64,000 bases of DNA. It comes from JACDEA01 sp963742585 (GTDB taxonomy: Bacteria > Actinomycetota > Acidimicrobiia > Acidimicrobiales > JACDEA01). The notes beneath the pieces are model-generated. The model did not search any database, was not told the origin of the DNA, and worked only from the letters and a program-made list of their open reading frames with translations. Location: contig CAVUMI010000006.1 in NCBI GenBank assembly GCA_963742585.1, positions 1 to 64,000 on the forward strand. The letters are read 5' to 3'. This document shows, in pieces, positions 32,567 to 41,113 of the stretch. Made by a program: the position numbers and the translations under genes. Position 1 is the first letter of the stretch. Every line of letters begins with the position of its first letter.

Positions 32567-35500
32567 CACTTCGCCGCCTGCTTGGCCCGTTTGCGGCGCG
32601 GTTTGGCCGCTTTGCCCGAGCGCTGGATCAGTTCGTCGCGTCCGCCGAGATACCCCTCGACCACACGCGGATGATTGATCACCTCGTCGGGGGCGCCCCG
32701 GACGATCACCGATCCGAGGTCGAGAGCGAGCAACTCGTCGGAGATGGAGGTGATCAGCGGCATGTCGTGCTCGATGACCACAAGTGCAGCGCCGGTCTTG
32801 TCGCGAATGTCGAGCAGCGTAGGCCCGAGCGCCTCGGTTTCGCGCTGCGCGATGCCGGAGCTGGGCTCGTCGAGCAGCAGCACATCGGGCTCGTGGGCCA
32901 GCGAGCACGCCAGGTCGACCACGCGGCGCGTGCCGGTCGACAGCTCGCCGACGAACTTGTCGGCGAAGGCCTGGAGCCGCATCAACTCGATCAGCCCGTC
33001 GACGTCCTCGGCGACCTCGCGCTCGGCGACGCGCGTTGCCGGTGAGAGGAGGGCGGCGGCAATCGGATCGCGCGTGCGGATGTGACGCTCGCGGGCGACG
33101 GCGATGGTCTGGCGGACGGTCATCGACGGGAAGAGCCGGGCATCCTGGAACGAGCGGCCCAAACCCAACATGGCGCGACCATCCGGCGTCAGCTCGGTGA
33201 TGTCCTCGCCAAGGAGCCGAATGCGACCCGTCGATTGGGTCACGAAGCCGGAGATGGCATCGAACACGGTGGTCTTGCCGGCACCGTTGGGGCCGATGAT
33301 CCCGAGCACCTGGTCGCGATGGACGTCGAAGGAGACATCGCTCACCGCTAGGACGCCCCCGAAGCGCACGCTCAGGTCAACCACCTCGAGCGCAACCGGA
33401 TGGGAGTGGCCGCAGTGCGCGCAGACGGCCTCGAAGGCGCGCCGGTCCCCGTTGTTCTTCACCGCCGCGCCGCCCTGGGCCGCGGCGGTGCCCTTGAGGA
33501 ACACCGCATGGAGCACATCGGGGCGGTCGAGCAGGTCGGCGGTGCGACCGTCGAACCGGACCTCGCCCTTCTCCATGAACACCGCCCGCTCGGCCAGCGT
33601 GATCGCGACATTCACCGACTGCTCGACGAGCACGATGGTGGTGCCGCCGGCGTGGATGGCCTTCACGATCTCGAGCAGCTGCTCGACCACCACCGGGGCC
33701 AGACCCAGCGAGAGCTCGTCGATCATCAGCAGCTTCGGCTGCGCGATGAAGGCCTGACCGAGGGTGAGCATCTGCTGCTCGCCGCCTGAGAGGTTGCCCG
33801 CCTTCTGCTCCCAGCGCTGGCGCAGGATCGGGAAGTACTCGAGCACCTGATCGGTCGCCCGCTTCACGTACTCCTCGTCCTTGCGGAACAGCCAGGCAGC
33901 GAGTTGCAGGTTCTCCTCGACGGTGAGCGTCGGGAACACGCCCTTGCCGCCGGGCACCATCACCACGCCGGCGGCCACCGTTTCGTTGGCGTCGTGGCCG
34001 GTGATGTCGTCGCCGTCGTAGGTGATCGTGCCCCCCACCGGCGCCAGCAGCCCGGAAATCGCGTTGAGCAGCGTGGACTTTCCGGCGCCGTTGGTGCCGA
34101 GAAGCGCGACGATCTCGCCTCGGTCGACATGGAAGTCGACCCCGAAGAGCACCTGGGTCCGGCCGTAGGCGACGTCCAGGCCGCGCACGATCAACAGCGC
34201 GTCATCATGCGGCCCCCCCGCCGCAACCGCGCCATTCGCGGCAGCACCACGGCGGGCCAGCAGCGCGCGGAGTCGTTCGTACACCGACGGCGCGCCGGTC
34301 GCGCTTTCGTCGCTGTCGGACGATCCCGCCACCGGCCTGCCTTCGTCGTCGACCAGCACATCCGCCAGGAGGCTCGGGACGATGAGCCGTTTCGCCTTGG
34401 CCAAGCGACGGAGCACGCCGTCGCGTATGTCGTAGAGCAAACCACCGATGCCGTTGGGGAACACGAGCAGGATGAAGAGTGCGAAGACGCCGCTGGCCAG
34501 GAGGCGGCTGAGCGGCTGGCGGGTGAACGGCGAGTAGTTGATGAATGTGAGGAATCCGGCGCCCATGAGGGCTCCGGAAATGGATCCCAAACCGCCGATG
34601 ACCGCGACGAGGAACAGCGTGAGGCTGAACTGTGCATCGAGTGGCGTCCGGGTCAGGCCATGGCCCTTGTATGCGTACAGGCCGCCGGCCAGCGCGGCAA
34701 TGAAGCCCGAGAACGCGAATGCAATCAGTTTCGCTTTCACCGGGCTGATGCCGTAGGACTGAGCGGCGCGCGCGTTGTCGCGAGTCGCCACGAGGACGCG
34801 GCCGATCCGCGCCTTGCGGAACGCGCTGACCGACACGATCACAACGAACAGCACGATCAGTACGAAGTAGTAGAAGGCAGCGTCGCTCTCGAGATCAAAC
34901 TTGTTGAAGATCACCGGCCGCAGCACGCGGGCCTGGTCCGAAAGCGCGAACCAGGGGAAAATCTCGTGATTGAGGAAGTAGGACCCCGTGCACACCGCCA
35001 GTGCGAGCGTGGTGACCGCGAGGAAAAGGCCCCGGAACCGCAACGCCGGTAGGCCGATCGCGATGGCCACCGCCGCGCCCACGAATCCCGCGGCCAGGAG
35101 GGTGACGAAGAAGTCCTTTCCCTGCAACGCCAGCACGCCGGCGACGGACATACCGAACACGACGAATGCACCTTGACCCAAGCTGATCTGGCCGGCCATG
35201 CCCGTAAGCACCACCAACGACACGACGGCCATGGCGAAGATCGTCCCGACGGTGAAGAGGCTCAACTGGCTGTTGCTCAACACCTCTGGGGCGATGAGAA
35301 GCGCCGCAACGACGAGCGCCCCGAGCGCGAATACACCGATCCGCACCTCGGGCAACCGTCGCAGCTCGCGCGGGATCGGTCGCACCTCGCGCGTAGCCGA
35401 CCACGTCGACGCGCCGGTGTCCTCGGCGCGCGAGCTGCTGCCGTGGCGCTGGAGCAACAACGCCCCCACCACCACGAAGAACAGCACGCCGTCGACGATG

Positions 35501-36435
35501 TACGTGCGCCGGGTCCGGTAGAAGACCGCTTGCTCCATCATCCCCAGCACCAGCGCGGCGCCGAAGGCGACGTGCAGCTTTTCCATCCGCGCAATCACCG
35601 CCGCGGCCAAGGCCCGCAGGAGCAGTGAAGGCCCGAGCACCATCCCGATGCCGACCCCCTGGATGGGGAGCCTCAGCAGAACAGCTAGGCCGGACAGCCC
35701 GCCGGCGATCACCCACACCAGCGTGCCGATGCGCTTGACCGGGACACCCAAGAGAGCGGCACGGTCGGCCGACTCAGCCGCAGCGCGCACCGCGATGCCG
35801 GCCCCGGTGTAGCGGAAGAAGGCGACGAGGCCAAGGGTGACGAGGGGAACGACCACCATGATCACGATGTGACCGGCGTTGAACGTGACCGGGAACCACT
35901 GGAACTTGACGTCGAACGGCAGCGGCGGTTGCGGGGCGGTGTCGAAGCTGAAGAGCTTGGGCAGACCGAGCTGCCCGAAGGCGAGGATCTCGGCAACCCC
36001 GATTGTCGCCACGGTGACGATGAGCCGCGGCGCCCGGGCGAAGCGACGGATGATCAACACCTCGATGAGCCCACCGACCACGAGCGCGGCGAGCAGACCG
36101 ACGGCGGCGGCCGGGAAGAACGACCACTTCGGCCCGACGATCAATGACGCGGCCAGAACCGCGGCGAGAGCGCCGAGGTCGCCCTGGGCGAAGTTGATGA
36201 TGCGGTTGGCCCGATATACGAGCACCAGACCCATCGCGACCAGCGCACTCAGGGAGCCGAGAACCAGGCCGAGCGCCAGGAACGGGAGCGGCGTGGGATA
36301 GAAAACGCCGACGAAGAGGAAGAAGCCGAACACGCCGGCGGTGAGCGCGGCGCCAGAACGTACGTCGCTATTCGCCCATGCTCGCTCCGCGCGCCCGGCA
36401 ACGTCAGCCCAGCGGTTCTCGACTGCTGTCGCCAT
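32566..36435 (-). CDS. Four-domain fused branched-chain-amino-acid-type ABC transporter (LivH-LivM-LivF-LivG)
   Basis: A single polypeptide of about 1289 residues contains two HAAT-family permease domains and two ATPase domains. Order: LivH-like permease (~35-335; RANRIINFAQGDLGA), LivM-like permease (~365-680; GMAGQISLGQGAF), LivF-like ATPase (Walker A GTNGAGKST ~782, signature LSGGEQQ ~883), then a CAHCGHSHP zinc-knuckle-like link (~1007) and a LivG-like ATPase (Walker A GPNGAGKTT ~1050). The second ATPase signature is LSTGTRR instead of LSGGQ. ATG 36435 follows GGGAGG with eight bases spacing; an upstream GTG at 36456 is less likely. It imports amino acids or related acids, with the divergent binding protein at 36553. 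One-chain fusion of all four modules is unusual. Confidence 0.92.
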   Translation of the reverse strand: MATAVENRWADVAGRAERAWANSDVRSGAALTAGVFGFFLFVGVFYPTPLPFLALGLVLGSLSALVAMGLVLVYRANRIINFAQGDLGALAAVLAASLIVGPKWSFFPAAAVGLLAALVVGGLIEVLIIRRFARAPRLIVTVATIGVAEILAFGQLGLPKLFSFDTAPQPPLPFDVKFQWFPVTFNAGHIVIMVVVPLVTLGLVAFFRYTGAGIAVRAAAESADRAALLGVPVKRIGTLVWVIAGGLSGLAVLLRLPIQGVGIGMVLGPSLLLRALAAAVIARMEKLHVAFGAALVLGMMEQAVFYRTRRTYIVDGVLFFVVVGALLLQRHGSSSRAEDTGASTWSATREVRPIPRELRRLPEVRIGVFALGALVVAALLIAPEVLSNSQLSLFTVGTIFAMAVVSLVVLTGMAGQISLGQGAFVVFGMSVAGVLALQGKDFFVTLLAAGFVGAAVAIAIGLPALRFRGLFLAVTTLALAVCTGSYFLNHEIFPWFALSDQARVLRPVIFNKFDLESDAAFYYFVLIVLFVVIVSVSAFRKARIGRVLVATRDNARAAQSYGISPVKAKLIAFAFSGFIAALAGGLYAYKGHGLTRTPLDAQFSLTLFLVAVIGGLGSISGALMGAGFLTFINYSPFTRQPLSRLLASGVFALFILLVFPNGIGGLLYDIRDGVLRRLAKAKRLIVPSLLADVLVDDEGRPVAGSSDSDESATGAPSVYERLRALLARRGAAANGAVAAGGPHDDALLIVRGLDVAYGRTQVLFGVDFHVDRGEIVALLGTNGAGKSTLLNAISGLLAPVGGTITYDGDDITGHDANETVAAGVVMVPGGKGVFPTLTVEENLQLAAWLFRKDEEYVKRATDQVLEYFPILRQRWEQKAGNLSGGEQQMLTLGQAFIAQPKLLMIDELSLGLAPVVVEQLLEIVKAIHAGGTTIVLVEQSVNVAITLAERAVFMEKGEVRFDGRTADLLDRPDVLHAVFLKGTAAAQGGAAVKNNGDRRAFEAVCAHCGHSHPVALEVVDLSVRFGGVLAVSDVSFDVHRDQVLGIIGPNGAGKTTVFDAISGFVTQSTGRIRLLGEDITELTPDGRAMLGLGRSFQDARLFPSMTVRQTIAVARERHIRTRDPIAAALLSPATRVAEREVAEDVDGLIELMRLQAFADKFVGELSTGTRRVVDLACSLAHEPDVLLLDEPSSGIAQRETEALGPTLLDIRDKTGAALVVIEHDMPLITSISDELLALDLGSVIVRGAPDEVINHPRVVEGYLGGRDELIQRSGKAAKPRRKRAKQAAK

Positions 36436-36552
36436 TCCCCAGACCTCCCGCGTCACCGTATCGTGATCGCGCTCGACACGCGACGGTCACCTGTGCGTAC
36501 CATGACTCCCGGTCGCCGCGCTGGTGGAAGACACGACTGGGGAGAGCAAGGC

Positions 36553-38358
36553 ATGACGCTTCGGGAGTTCCTCGACCGCTACGGGCCCGCCGCGGCCATC
36601 GTTATCGGTCTCGCCCTGCTCATCGCGCTCCTGCCCGACAACAAGAAGACCCAAGCGACCGATTTGAACGCGAGCGCGGCGAACGCCGCCGCTGGGCTCA
36701 GCGCCGACCCTGGCGCGGCGACCGGTTCCGACGTGACCGTGGGTGCCGGGGGTGCGGTGGCCGGCGGCGCGACGACCGGTGGGGCCACCGGCCAAGTGGC
36801 GACGGGCGGCGGCGCCACCGCCGCCGGCCCGGCCAAGGTCCAGGTCGGTCAGGGCAAGTGCCGCACCGACGGCCGCCAGTACGGGATCTCGAAGTACATG
36901 CCGCCGTGCGTCGACTACTCCGGCGACAACGGTGGCGCCACCGCGCAGGGTGTCACCAAGGACAAGGTCCTCGTGGTGCGGTACATCAGCCAGGTCGACC
37001 CGGCGACTCAGGCCATCCTCCAGGGCGCCAACCTGGCCGACGACCCCGCCGTCGTCCGGAACTCCGTCGCGGCGATCATGAAGTACGCCAACCAGCACTA
37101 CCAGACCTACGGGCGAGAGATCGTGCTGCAGAACTTCAACGCCAGCGGCGCCGACGACAACGACGACGCGCTCAAGGCCGATGCGCAGAAGATCGCAAAG
37201 GACATCAAGGCGTTCGCGGTCTTTGCCGGTCCGCTGCCGGTGTTCGGTCGAGAGCTCGCGCAGCTGGGTGTCGTGTGCATCTGCACGGTGACCAACTCGA
37301 GCAAGTTCTACACCGACAACCCGCCGTACATCTTCGGGTCGCTGCCGACGTCGACCGAGTACGCGCAGAGCATCGCTGAGTACATCGGCAAACGTGTCGC
37401 CAACCGCCCGGCCAAGTGGGCGGGCGCGCTGCCGGCGGGCATGACGACCAAGACGCGCAAGTTCGGGATGATCTACGTCGAAGGCAACAAGCAAACCGTC
37501 GATCCGGACCGTACGCACGGCCGCGGCGAACTAACCCGCGAGATGGCCAAATTCGGCGTGACGTTCTGTGACGGTTGCTCGTACACCTATCTCTACGACC
37601 CAGGGGCCAACCAGGACAAGGTCAGCTCGATCATCGCCGGCATGGTCGGCCGGGGCGTTACCACGATCCTGATGTTCACCGATCCGCTGTATCCGATCCT
37701 GATCACCACCGAGGCCACGCGCCAGGGGTACTTCCCCGAATGGTTCATCACCGGCGTCGGTTTGTCCGACACCAGTGCCGCCGGGCGCCTCTACGACCAG
37801 AACCAGTGGCGGCACACGTTCGGCATATCCCCGTTGTGGGTCACGTGGACCAACGTGGCCACCTCGGCCGGCTACCGGGAAGCCCACCACGGCAATCCGT
37901 CGATGCCGGCGGGCGGCGAGGGTGTGCTCGTCAACATCTACCGCGCGCCGATCCAGTCATTGTTCGTCGGAATTCACATGGCTGGCCCCAAGCTGACGCG
38001 TGACACGTTCGCGCAGGGGATGTTCAACTACCCGCGCACCGGGGGGACGGCCGCCGCGCCGCTCGTGTTCCGTACACGCGCGTATCCCACCGAGATCAAG
38101 GACTGGGTCGAGGTGTACTACGACGCCGACGCCCGCGGTAAGGACGAGCGCGGGCAATCCGGCTCGGGGATGATCATGAAGGTCAACAACGGCAAGCGCT
38201 ACATGCTCGGCCAGTGGCCGAGCGGTAACGCCCAGGTATACGGCGACGCAGTCGACCCGATCGCGGTAAGCGACAACCCGCCCGGCGGCGTTACCGACCC
38301 GGTGCACGAGCAGGACAACCACAAACACACGACTCGCTGCATGAGCTGCAGCAGCTGA
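36553..38358 (+). CDS. ABC-transporter substrate-binding protein (branched-chain-amino-acid type)
   Basis: A 601-residue extracellular binding protein. ATG 36553 (MTLREFLDRYG) is preceded by GGGGAGAG. The N-terminus has a membrane anchor (PAAAIVIGLALLIALLP), then a Gly/Thr/Ala-rich linker (~35-95), and a type I periplasmic-binding fold: KVLVVRYISQVDPAT, VVRNSVAAIMKYANQHYQ, KFGMIYVEG, ILMFTDPLYPILI. C-terminal CMSCSS holds two Cys. It is longer than typical binding proteins (about 400) because of the linker. It diverges from the fused transporter gene, sharing the 117-base region between 36436 and 36552, so the two are probably co-regulated. The ligand cannot be told. Confidence 0.88.
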   Translation: MTLREFLDRYGPAAAIVIGLALLIALLPDNKKTQATDLNASAANAAAGLSADPGAATGSDVTVGAGGAVAGGATTGGATGQVATGGGATAAGPAKVQVGQGKCRTDGRQYGISKYMPPCVDYSGDNGGATAQGVTKDKVLVVRYISQVDPATQAILQGANLADDPAVVRNSVAAIMKYANQHYQTYGREIVLQNFNASGADDNDDALKADAQKIAKDIKAFAVFAGPLPVFGRELAQLGVVCICTVTNSSKFYTDNPPYIFGSLPTSTEYAQSIAEYIGKRVANRPAKWAGALPAGMTTKTRKFGMIYVEGNKQTVDPDRTHGRGELTREMAKFGVTFCDGCSYTYLYDPGANQDKVSSIIAGMVGRGVTTILMFTDPLYPILITTEATRQGYFPEWFITGVGLSDTSAAGRLYDQNQWRHTFGISPLWVTWTNVATSAGYREAHHGNPSMPAGGEGVLVNIYRAPIQSLFVGIHMAGPKLTRDTFAQGMFNYPRTGGTAAAPLVFRTRAYPTEIKDWVEVYYDADARGKDERGQSGSGMIMKVNNGKRYMLGQWPSGNAQVYGDAVDPIAVSDNPPGGVTDPVHEQDNHKHTTRCMSCSS

Positions 38359-38361
38359 GCG

Positions 38362-39366
38362 TCAGAGCAACCAGAGCGACGTCTCAACACCGAGGAGGCG
38401 TAGGTCGAGCCGCCTCCGAACAGCGCGGCCATGGCGCTCGAGCGCAACACGCCACCCAGACGCGTCCGGCACAAGGAAGACCAGTGGTGCGCCGTCGGGC
38501 GTAACCCGCTCGAGCTCGGCGAGCAGAGCGGAGAACCAGCGCACGGGCCGCTCCGGAAGGCGGAAGCGCCGGCCGAACGGAAGGTTGGTGGCCACCGCGC
38601 CGATGCCGCTTGCTGCGGTGGGCAGCCGCAGCGCGTCGGCAAAGAACAACGGGGCGCTGGTGTTGCGGGCCGCCGCACCGATGGCCACTTGCTCCACATC
38701 GCCGCCGATGGTCGGCCAGCCCGCGTCGGCCGCCTCGCTCAAGAGTGTGCCGCTGCCGCAGCACGGGTCGAGCAGGGGCAACCCCGACGGCGCACCCACG
38801 AGCCGGACCATGGCCGCGGCCACCGCCGGTCGCAACGCTCCGGCGCGCTCCTCGGTTCGGCCGCCGCGTTGCCGGTGGCTGACCGTGGTGAGGCGCAGCC
38901 CGAGGCGGAACCCGCCGGGCCTGGTTTCCAGCGCCCACAGCTCGAGCTCGGCTGGATCGGCGACGCGCCAACGCGGCCGGGCCGCGGCGACCGTCGCGGT
39001 CAGCTCCTCGCGAAAGGCCGTGCGCTGAAAGTCGCGCTCCGATCGAACCCGGACGATGACGCGGAAGGTGAGCGCAGCGCGTAACGGGTGGACTCCCGCC
39101 CATACCGACAGCGCGCGCTCGAGCCCGTCGTCACCGAGGAGGTCGAGAGCCAGCTGATGGATACGCGGCGTGCGAACCGCGTGGCCGACTTCGATGAAGA
39201 CGTCCTCGGCGACGCGCAAATACAGCGGTGGTTCGGTACCTCGCGCCTCGAGCACCACGACGTCGGCACGGCCGTCGTGCTCGGCGTCGCCCTGACCCGC
39301 CTCGTCGACGAGCAGCGGCGCCAGGCCCGGGATGGTCGTGGCGAAGTAGTTCACCAACGCGGGCAT
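38362..39366 (-). CDS. THUMP-domain RNA methyltransferase (UPF0020/Trm14-like)
   Basis: A 334-residue product with an N-terminal THUMP/ferredoxin-like region (YFATTIPGLAPLLVDE, LRAALTFRVIVRVRSERDF) and a C-terminal Rossmann methyltransferase with LLDPCCGSGTLLSEAA (SAM site) and the ATNLPFGRR catalytic motif of N2-guanine-type RNA methyltransferases. It likely methylates a guanosine in tRNA or rRNA in the cytoplasm. ATG 39366 (MPALVNYFATTI) is used because the frame upstream is antisense of the oxidoreductase. It follows the oxidoreductase by eight bases and is probably co-transcribed with it. It converges with the binding-protein gene, three bases apart. Confidence 0.85.
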   Translation of the reverse strand: MPALVNYFATTIPGLAPLLVDEAGQGDAEHDGRADVVVLEARGTEPPLYLRVAEDVFIEVGHAVRTPRIHQLALDLLGDDGLERALSVWAGVHPLRAALTFRVIVRVRSERDFQRTAFREELTATVAAARPRWRVADPAELELWALETRPGGFRLGLRLTTVSHRQRGGRTEERAGALRPAVAAAMVRLVGAPSGLPLLDPCCGSGTLLSEAADAGWPTIGGDVEQVAIGAAARNTSAPLFFADALRLPTAASGIGAVATNLPFGRRFRLPERPVRWFSALLAELERVTPDGAPLVFLVPDASGWRVALERHGRAVRRRLDLRLLGVETSLWLL

Positions 39367-39374
39367 ACCACGCG

Positions 39375-40532
39375 CTACACCCGAGCGACACCACCTGCCA
39401 CCGTGGTGGCCTGCCGAGCGGCCATGACCGCGCTGTTTACCGCCACCTCCGAGAGGAGCCCCGGGGCGGCGACCATGTCGCCGGCCAGGAAGACACCGTT
39501 GCCCCGGTCGACGCCCGGGCGATCCCGCCACGTGGTGCCCGGTAGATCGAGGGCACCACTCTTGTGGTCGATGACCGCTCGCCGGCGCCAGACCTCGCGC
39601 TCGCGCCAGTCGCGGAACCCGCTGTCGAGAAGCGCCTCGAGCCGGGCGACGCCGCTGTCCAGCGTTTCGCCGGCGAGGAGCCCGACCTGGCCCTGGACGA
39701 GGGAGTGCCCGCCGGGTGCCAGCGACGGATCAGGCTGCGAATACCGCTCAATCCATCCCGCCGCATCGAGATCGCTGATGACGAACGGGTCACTGCGACG
39801 GTGGCGCAGACCGAGGTCGAGGAGCGCGGTGCGGGTTCCCGTCCACTCGAGAGATGCGTCACCGAGAAGACGGCGGGCCCCCGCGAGTTCGGTCGCGACG
39901 ATGACGGGTGACTCGGGTAACTGGTCGACACGCGTGCCGGTCTCGATACGCACGCCGAGTTGGCGCGTCCGCTCCTCGAGCGCGGCCACGAGGCTCGACC
40001 AGCCACCGTGGACGTAGGCGACCGAGGGTGGGAACTTCACGGCACGGCGGCCGCGCTCAGCGATGAACGCCGCGGAGAGTCGGCCGGGGTCGTGGTCGAA
40101 CGTGAACACGCCGGCGGCGCGCGCCAACAATGTCGCCGCTTCGTCGCCCACCTGCGCCGCGGCCCATGACTGAAAGTCGGCGTCCACCGGGGCCTCCTTG
40201 CCGCGCAGCCGCCATAGCGCGCGGACAAGGGAGACCGGAGGTCGCCGGGACGCCTTCCCCTGATGCCTGAACAGCACCTTGGGCGCCAAGGGCGCTTTGC
40301 TCACCGGCGGTCGAAGGTTGTGAGCACCGAGCCACTGCCAGAGCGCGCCATCGGTGTAGATGACGTGCGGGCCGAAGTTGGCGTGGAAGTCGCCGTCGGT
40401 GCTCCGCGCTCGCCCGCCCAACGTGGCGTGCGCCTCCAACAACCGCACGTCGAGGGCATCCCGCTTTTGGGCACATTCGATGGCGGCGACCAGCCCGGCC
40501 AGCCCGCCGCCCACAATGGTGATCGTGGTCAT
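39375..40532 (-). CDS. FAD-dependent oxidoreductase, phytoene-desaturase/amine-oxidase-like
   Basis: A 385-residue flavoprotein with the N-terminal dinucleotide site ITIVGGGLAGLVAAIECA, the acidic residue and Arg of LLEAHATLGGRARS (typical of phytoene desaturase and protoporphyrinogen-oxidase-like enzymes), and a C-terminal FAD-binding segment NGVFLAGDMVAAPGLLSEVAVNSA. It is shorter than carotenoid desaturases (about 490). It could act on a carotenoid, sterol-like or porphyrin substrate. The gene diverges from an ECF sigma gene with a shared dyad (40548-40566), so it is a candidate target of that sigma factor. Confidence 0.82.
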   Translation of the reverse strand: MTTITIVGGGLAGLVAAIECAQKRDALDVRLLEAHATLGGRARSTDGDFHANFGPHVIYTDGALWQWLGAHNLRPPVSKAPLAPKVLFRHQGKASRRPPVSLVRALWRLRGKEAPVDADFQSWAAAQVGDEAATLLARAAGVFTFDHDPGRLSAAFIAERGRRAVKFPPSVAYVHGGWSSLVAALEERTRQLGVRIETGTRVDQLPESPVIVATELAGARRLLGDASLEWTGTRTALLDLGLRHRRSDPFVISDLDAAGWIERYSQPDPSLAPGGHSLVQGQVGLLAGETLDSGVARLEALLDSGFRDWREREVWRRRAVIDHKSGALDLPGTTWRDRPGVDRGNGVFLAGDMVAAPGLLSEVAVNSAVMAARQATTVAGGVARV

Positions 40533-40547
40533 GCCCCAAAGAGGCAC

Positions 40548-40566
40548 GGAACCTTCCGAAGGTTCC
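40548..40566. promoter_or_regulatory. Dyad with ECF-type -35 motif in both orientations
   Basis: GGAACCTT-CCG-AAGGTTCC lies between the divergent oxidoreductase and ECF sigma genes. GGAAC is the common -35 core for ECF sigma factors, and the dyad presents GGAACC facing each gene. A matching -10 element is not clear. Symmetry suits two overlapping ECF promoters or a repressor site; inference from sequence only. Confidence 0.5.
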
Positions 40567-40587
40567 ACTCCTCCTAAGTATTGAGAG

Positions 40588-40615
40588 TGAGGCGGAGGCG
40601 CAGACGGAGCCGATC
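40588..40615 (+). repeat. 28-bp dispersed repeat, copy A
   Basis: TGAGGCGGAGGCGCAGACGG continues to GAGCCGATC (ends 40615). The same 28 bases, with one mismatch, occur on the minus strand at 56396-56423. Both copies lie just upstream of a start codon (22 and 17 bases) in the same orientation relative to the gene. Could be a leader element or, in this copy, the 5' codons of the sigma gene. Confidence 0.65.
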
Positions 40616-40636
40616 CGAGAAGACGTAGTAGCGCTC

Positions 40637-41113
40637 GTGCGCGCTGCTCAACGCGGGGATCCGCTGGCCATGAACCAGCTGCTCCGCGAGCTGGCGCCCT
40701 TCGTGGGCCCGATCTGCGGTGCTATTGCCCTGGACCAGGGGGAGGACGCGATGCAGGAGACGATGATCGCGGTGGCGCGCAACCTCGGGTCGCTGCGCGA
40801 GCCCGCCGCGGTGCGCGGTTGGGTGCGGCGCATCGCGACGCGCGAAGCGGTGCGGATCGCCCACCGGCGTGGTCCGGTGGTGTCGATCGAGCGCGTCGGC
40901 GAACCAGCAGCACACGCCACGGCCGTGGACGCGATCGACATCCGAGACACGCTCGAGCGCCTGTCACCCGAGCAGCGCGCCATCCTCGTACTCCGCGACG
41001 TCGCCGGCATGAGTGAGGCGGAGGTCGCCGCCGCGCTCGCGGTTGCCCCTGGCACGGTGAAGTCGCGCCTTCATCGGGCCCGGGCCGCGTTTCGCAAGGG
41101 GTGGGAGACATGA
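40637..41113 (+). CDS. ECF-type sigma-70 family RNA polymerase sigma factor
   Basis: A 158-residue ECF sigma factor. Region 2 is seen in AMNQLLRELAPFVGPICG, DAMQETMIAVARNLGSLREPAAVRGWVRRIATREAV and region 4 in LSPEQRAILVLRDVAGMSEAEVAAALAVAPGTVKSRLHRARAAF. GTG 40637 gives a short N-terminus; the frame runs on upstream through native-looking EDVVALV without ATG, GTG or TTG, up to a possible ATT at 40580, so the start is uncertain. The stop overlaps the next gene (ATGA). No anti-sigma gene with a transmembrane domain is adjacent. It may regulate the divergent desaturase-like gene. Confidence 0.88.
   Translation: MRAAQRGDPLAMNQLLRELAPFVGPICGAIALDQGEDAMQETMIAVARNLGSLREPAAVRGWVRRIATREAVRIAHRRGPVVSIERVGEPAAHATAVDAIDIRDTLERLSPEQRAILVLRDVAGMSEAEVAAALAVAPGTVKSRLHRARAAFRKGWET

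Noticed and set aside
33904..35052. Long antisense frames over the fused ABC transporter
   Set aside because: They track GC-biased third positions of the coding strand and have no recognisable domain; typical of GC-rich DNA.
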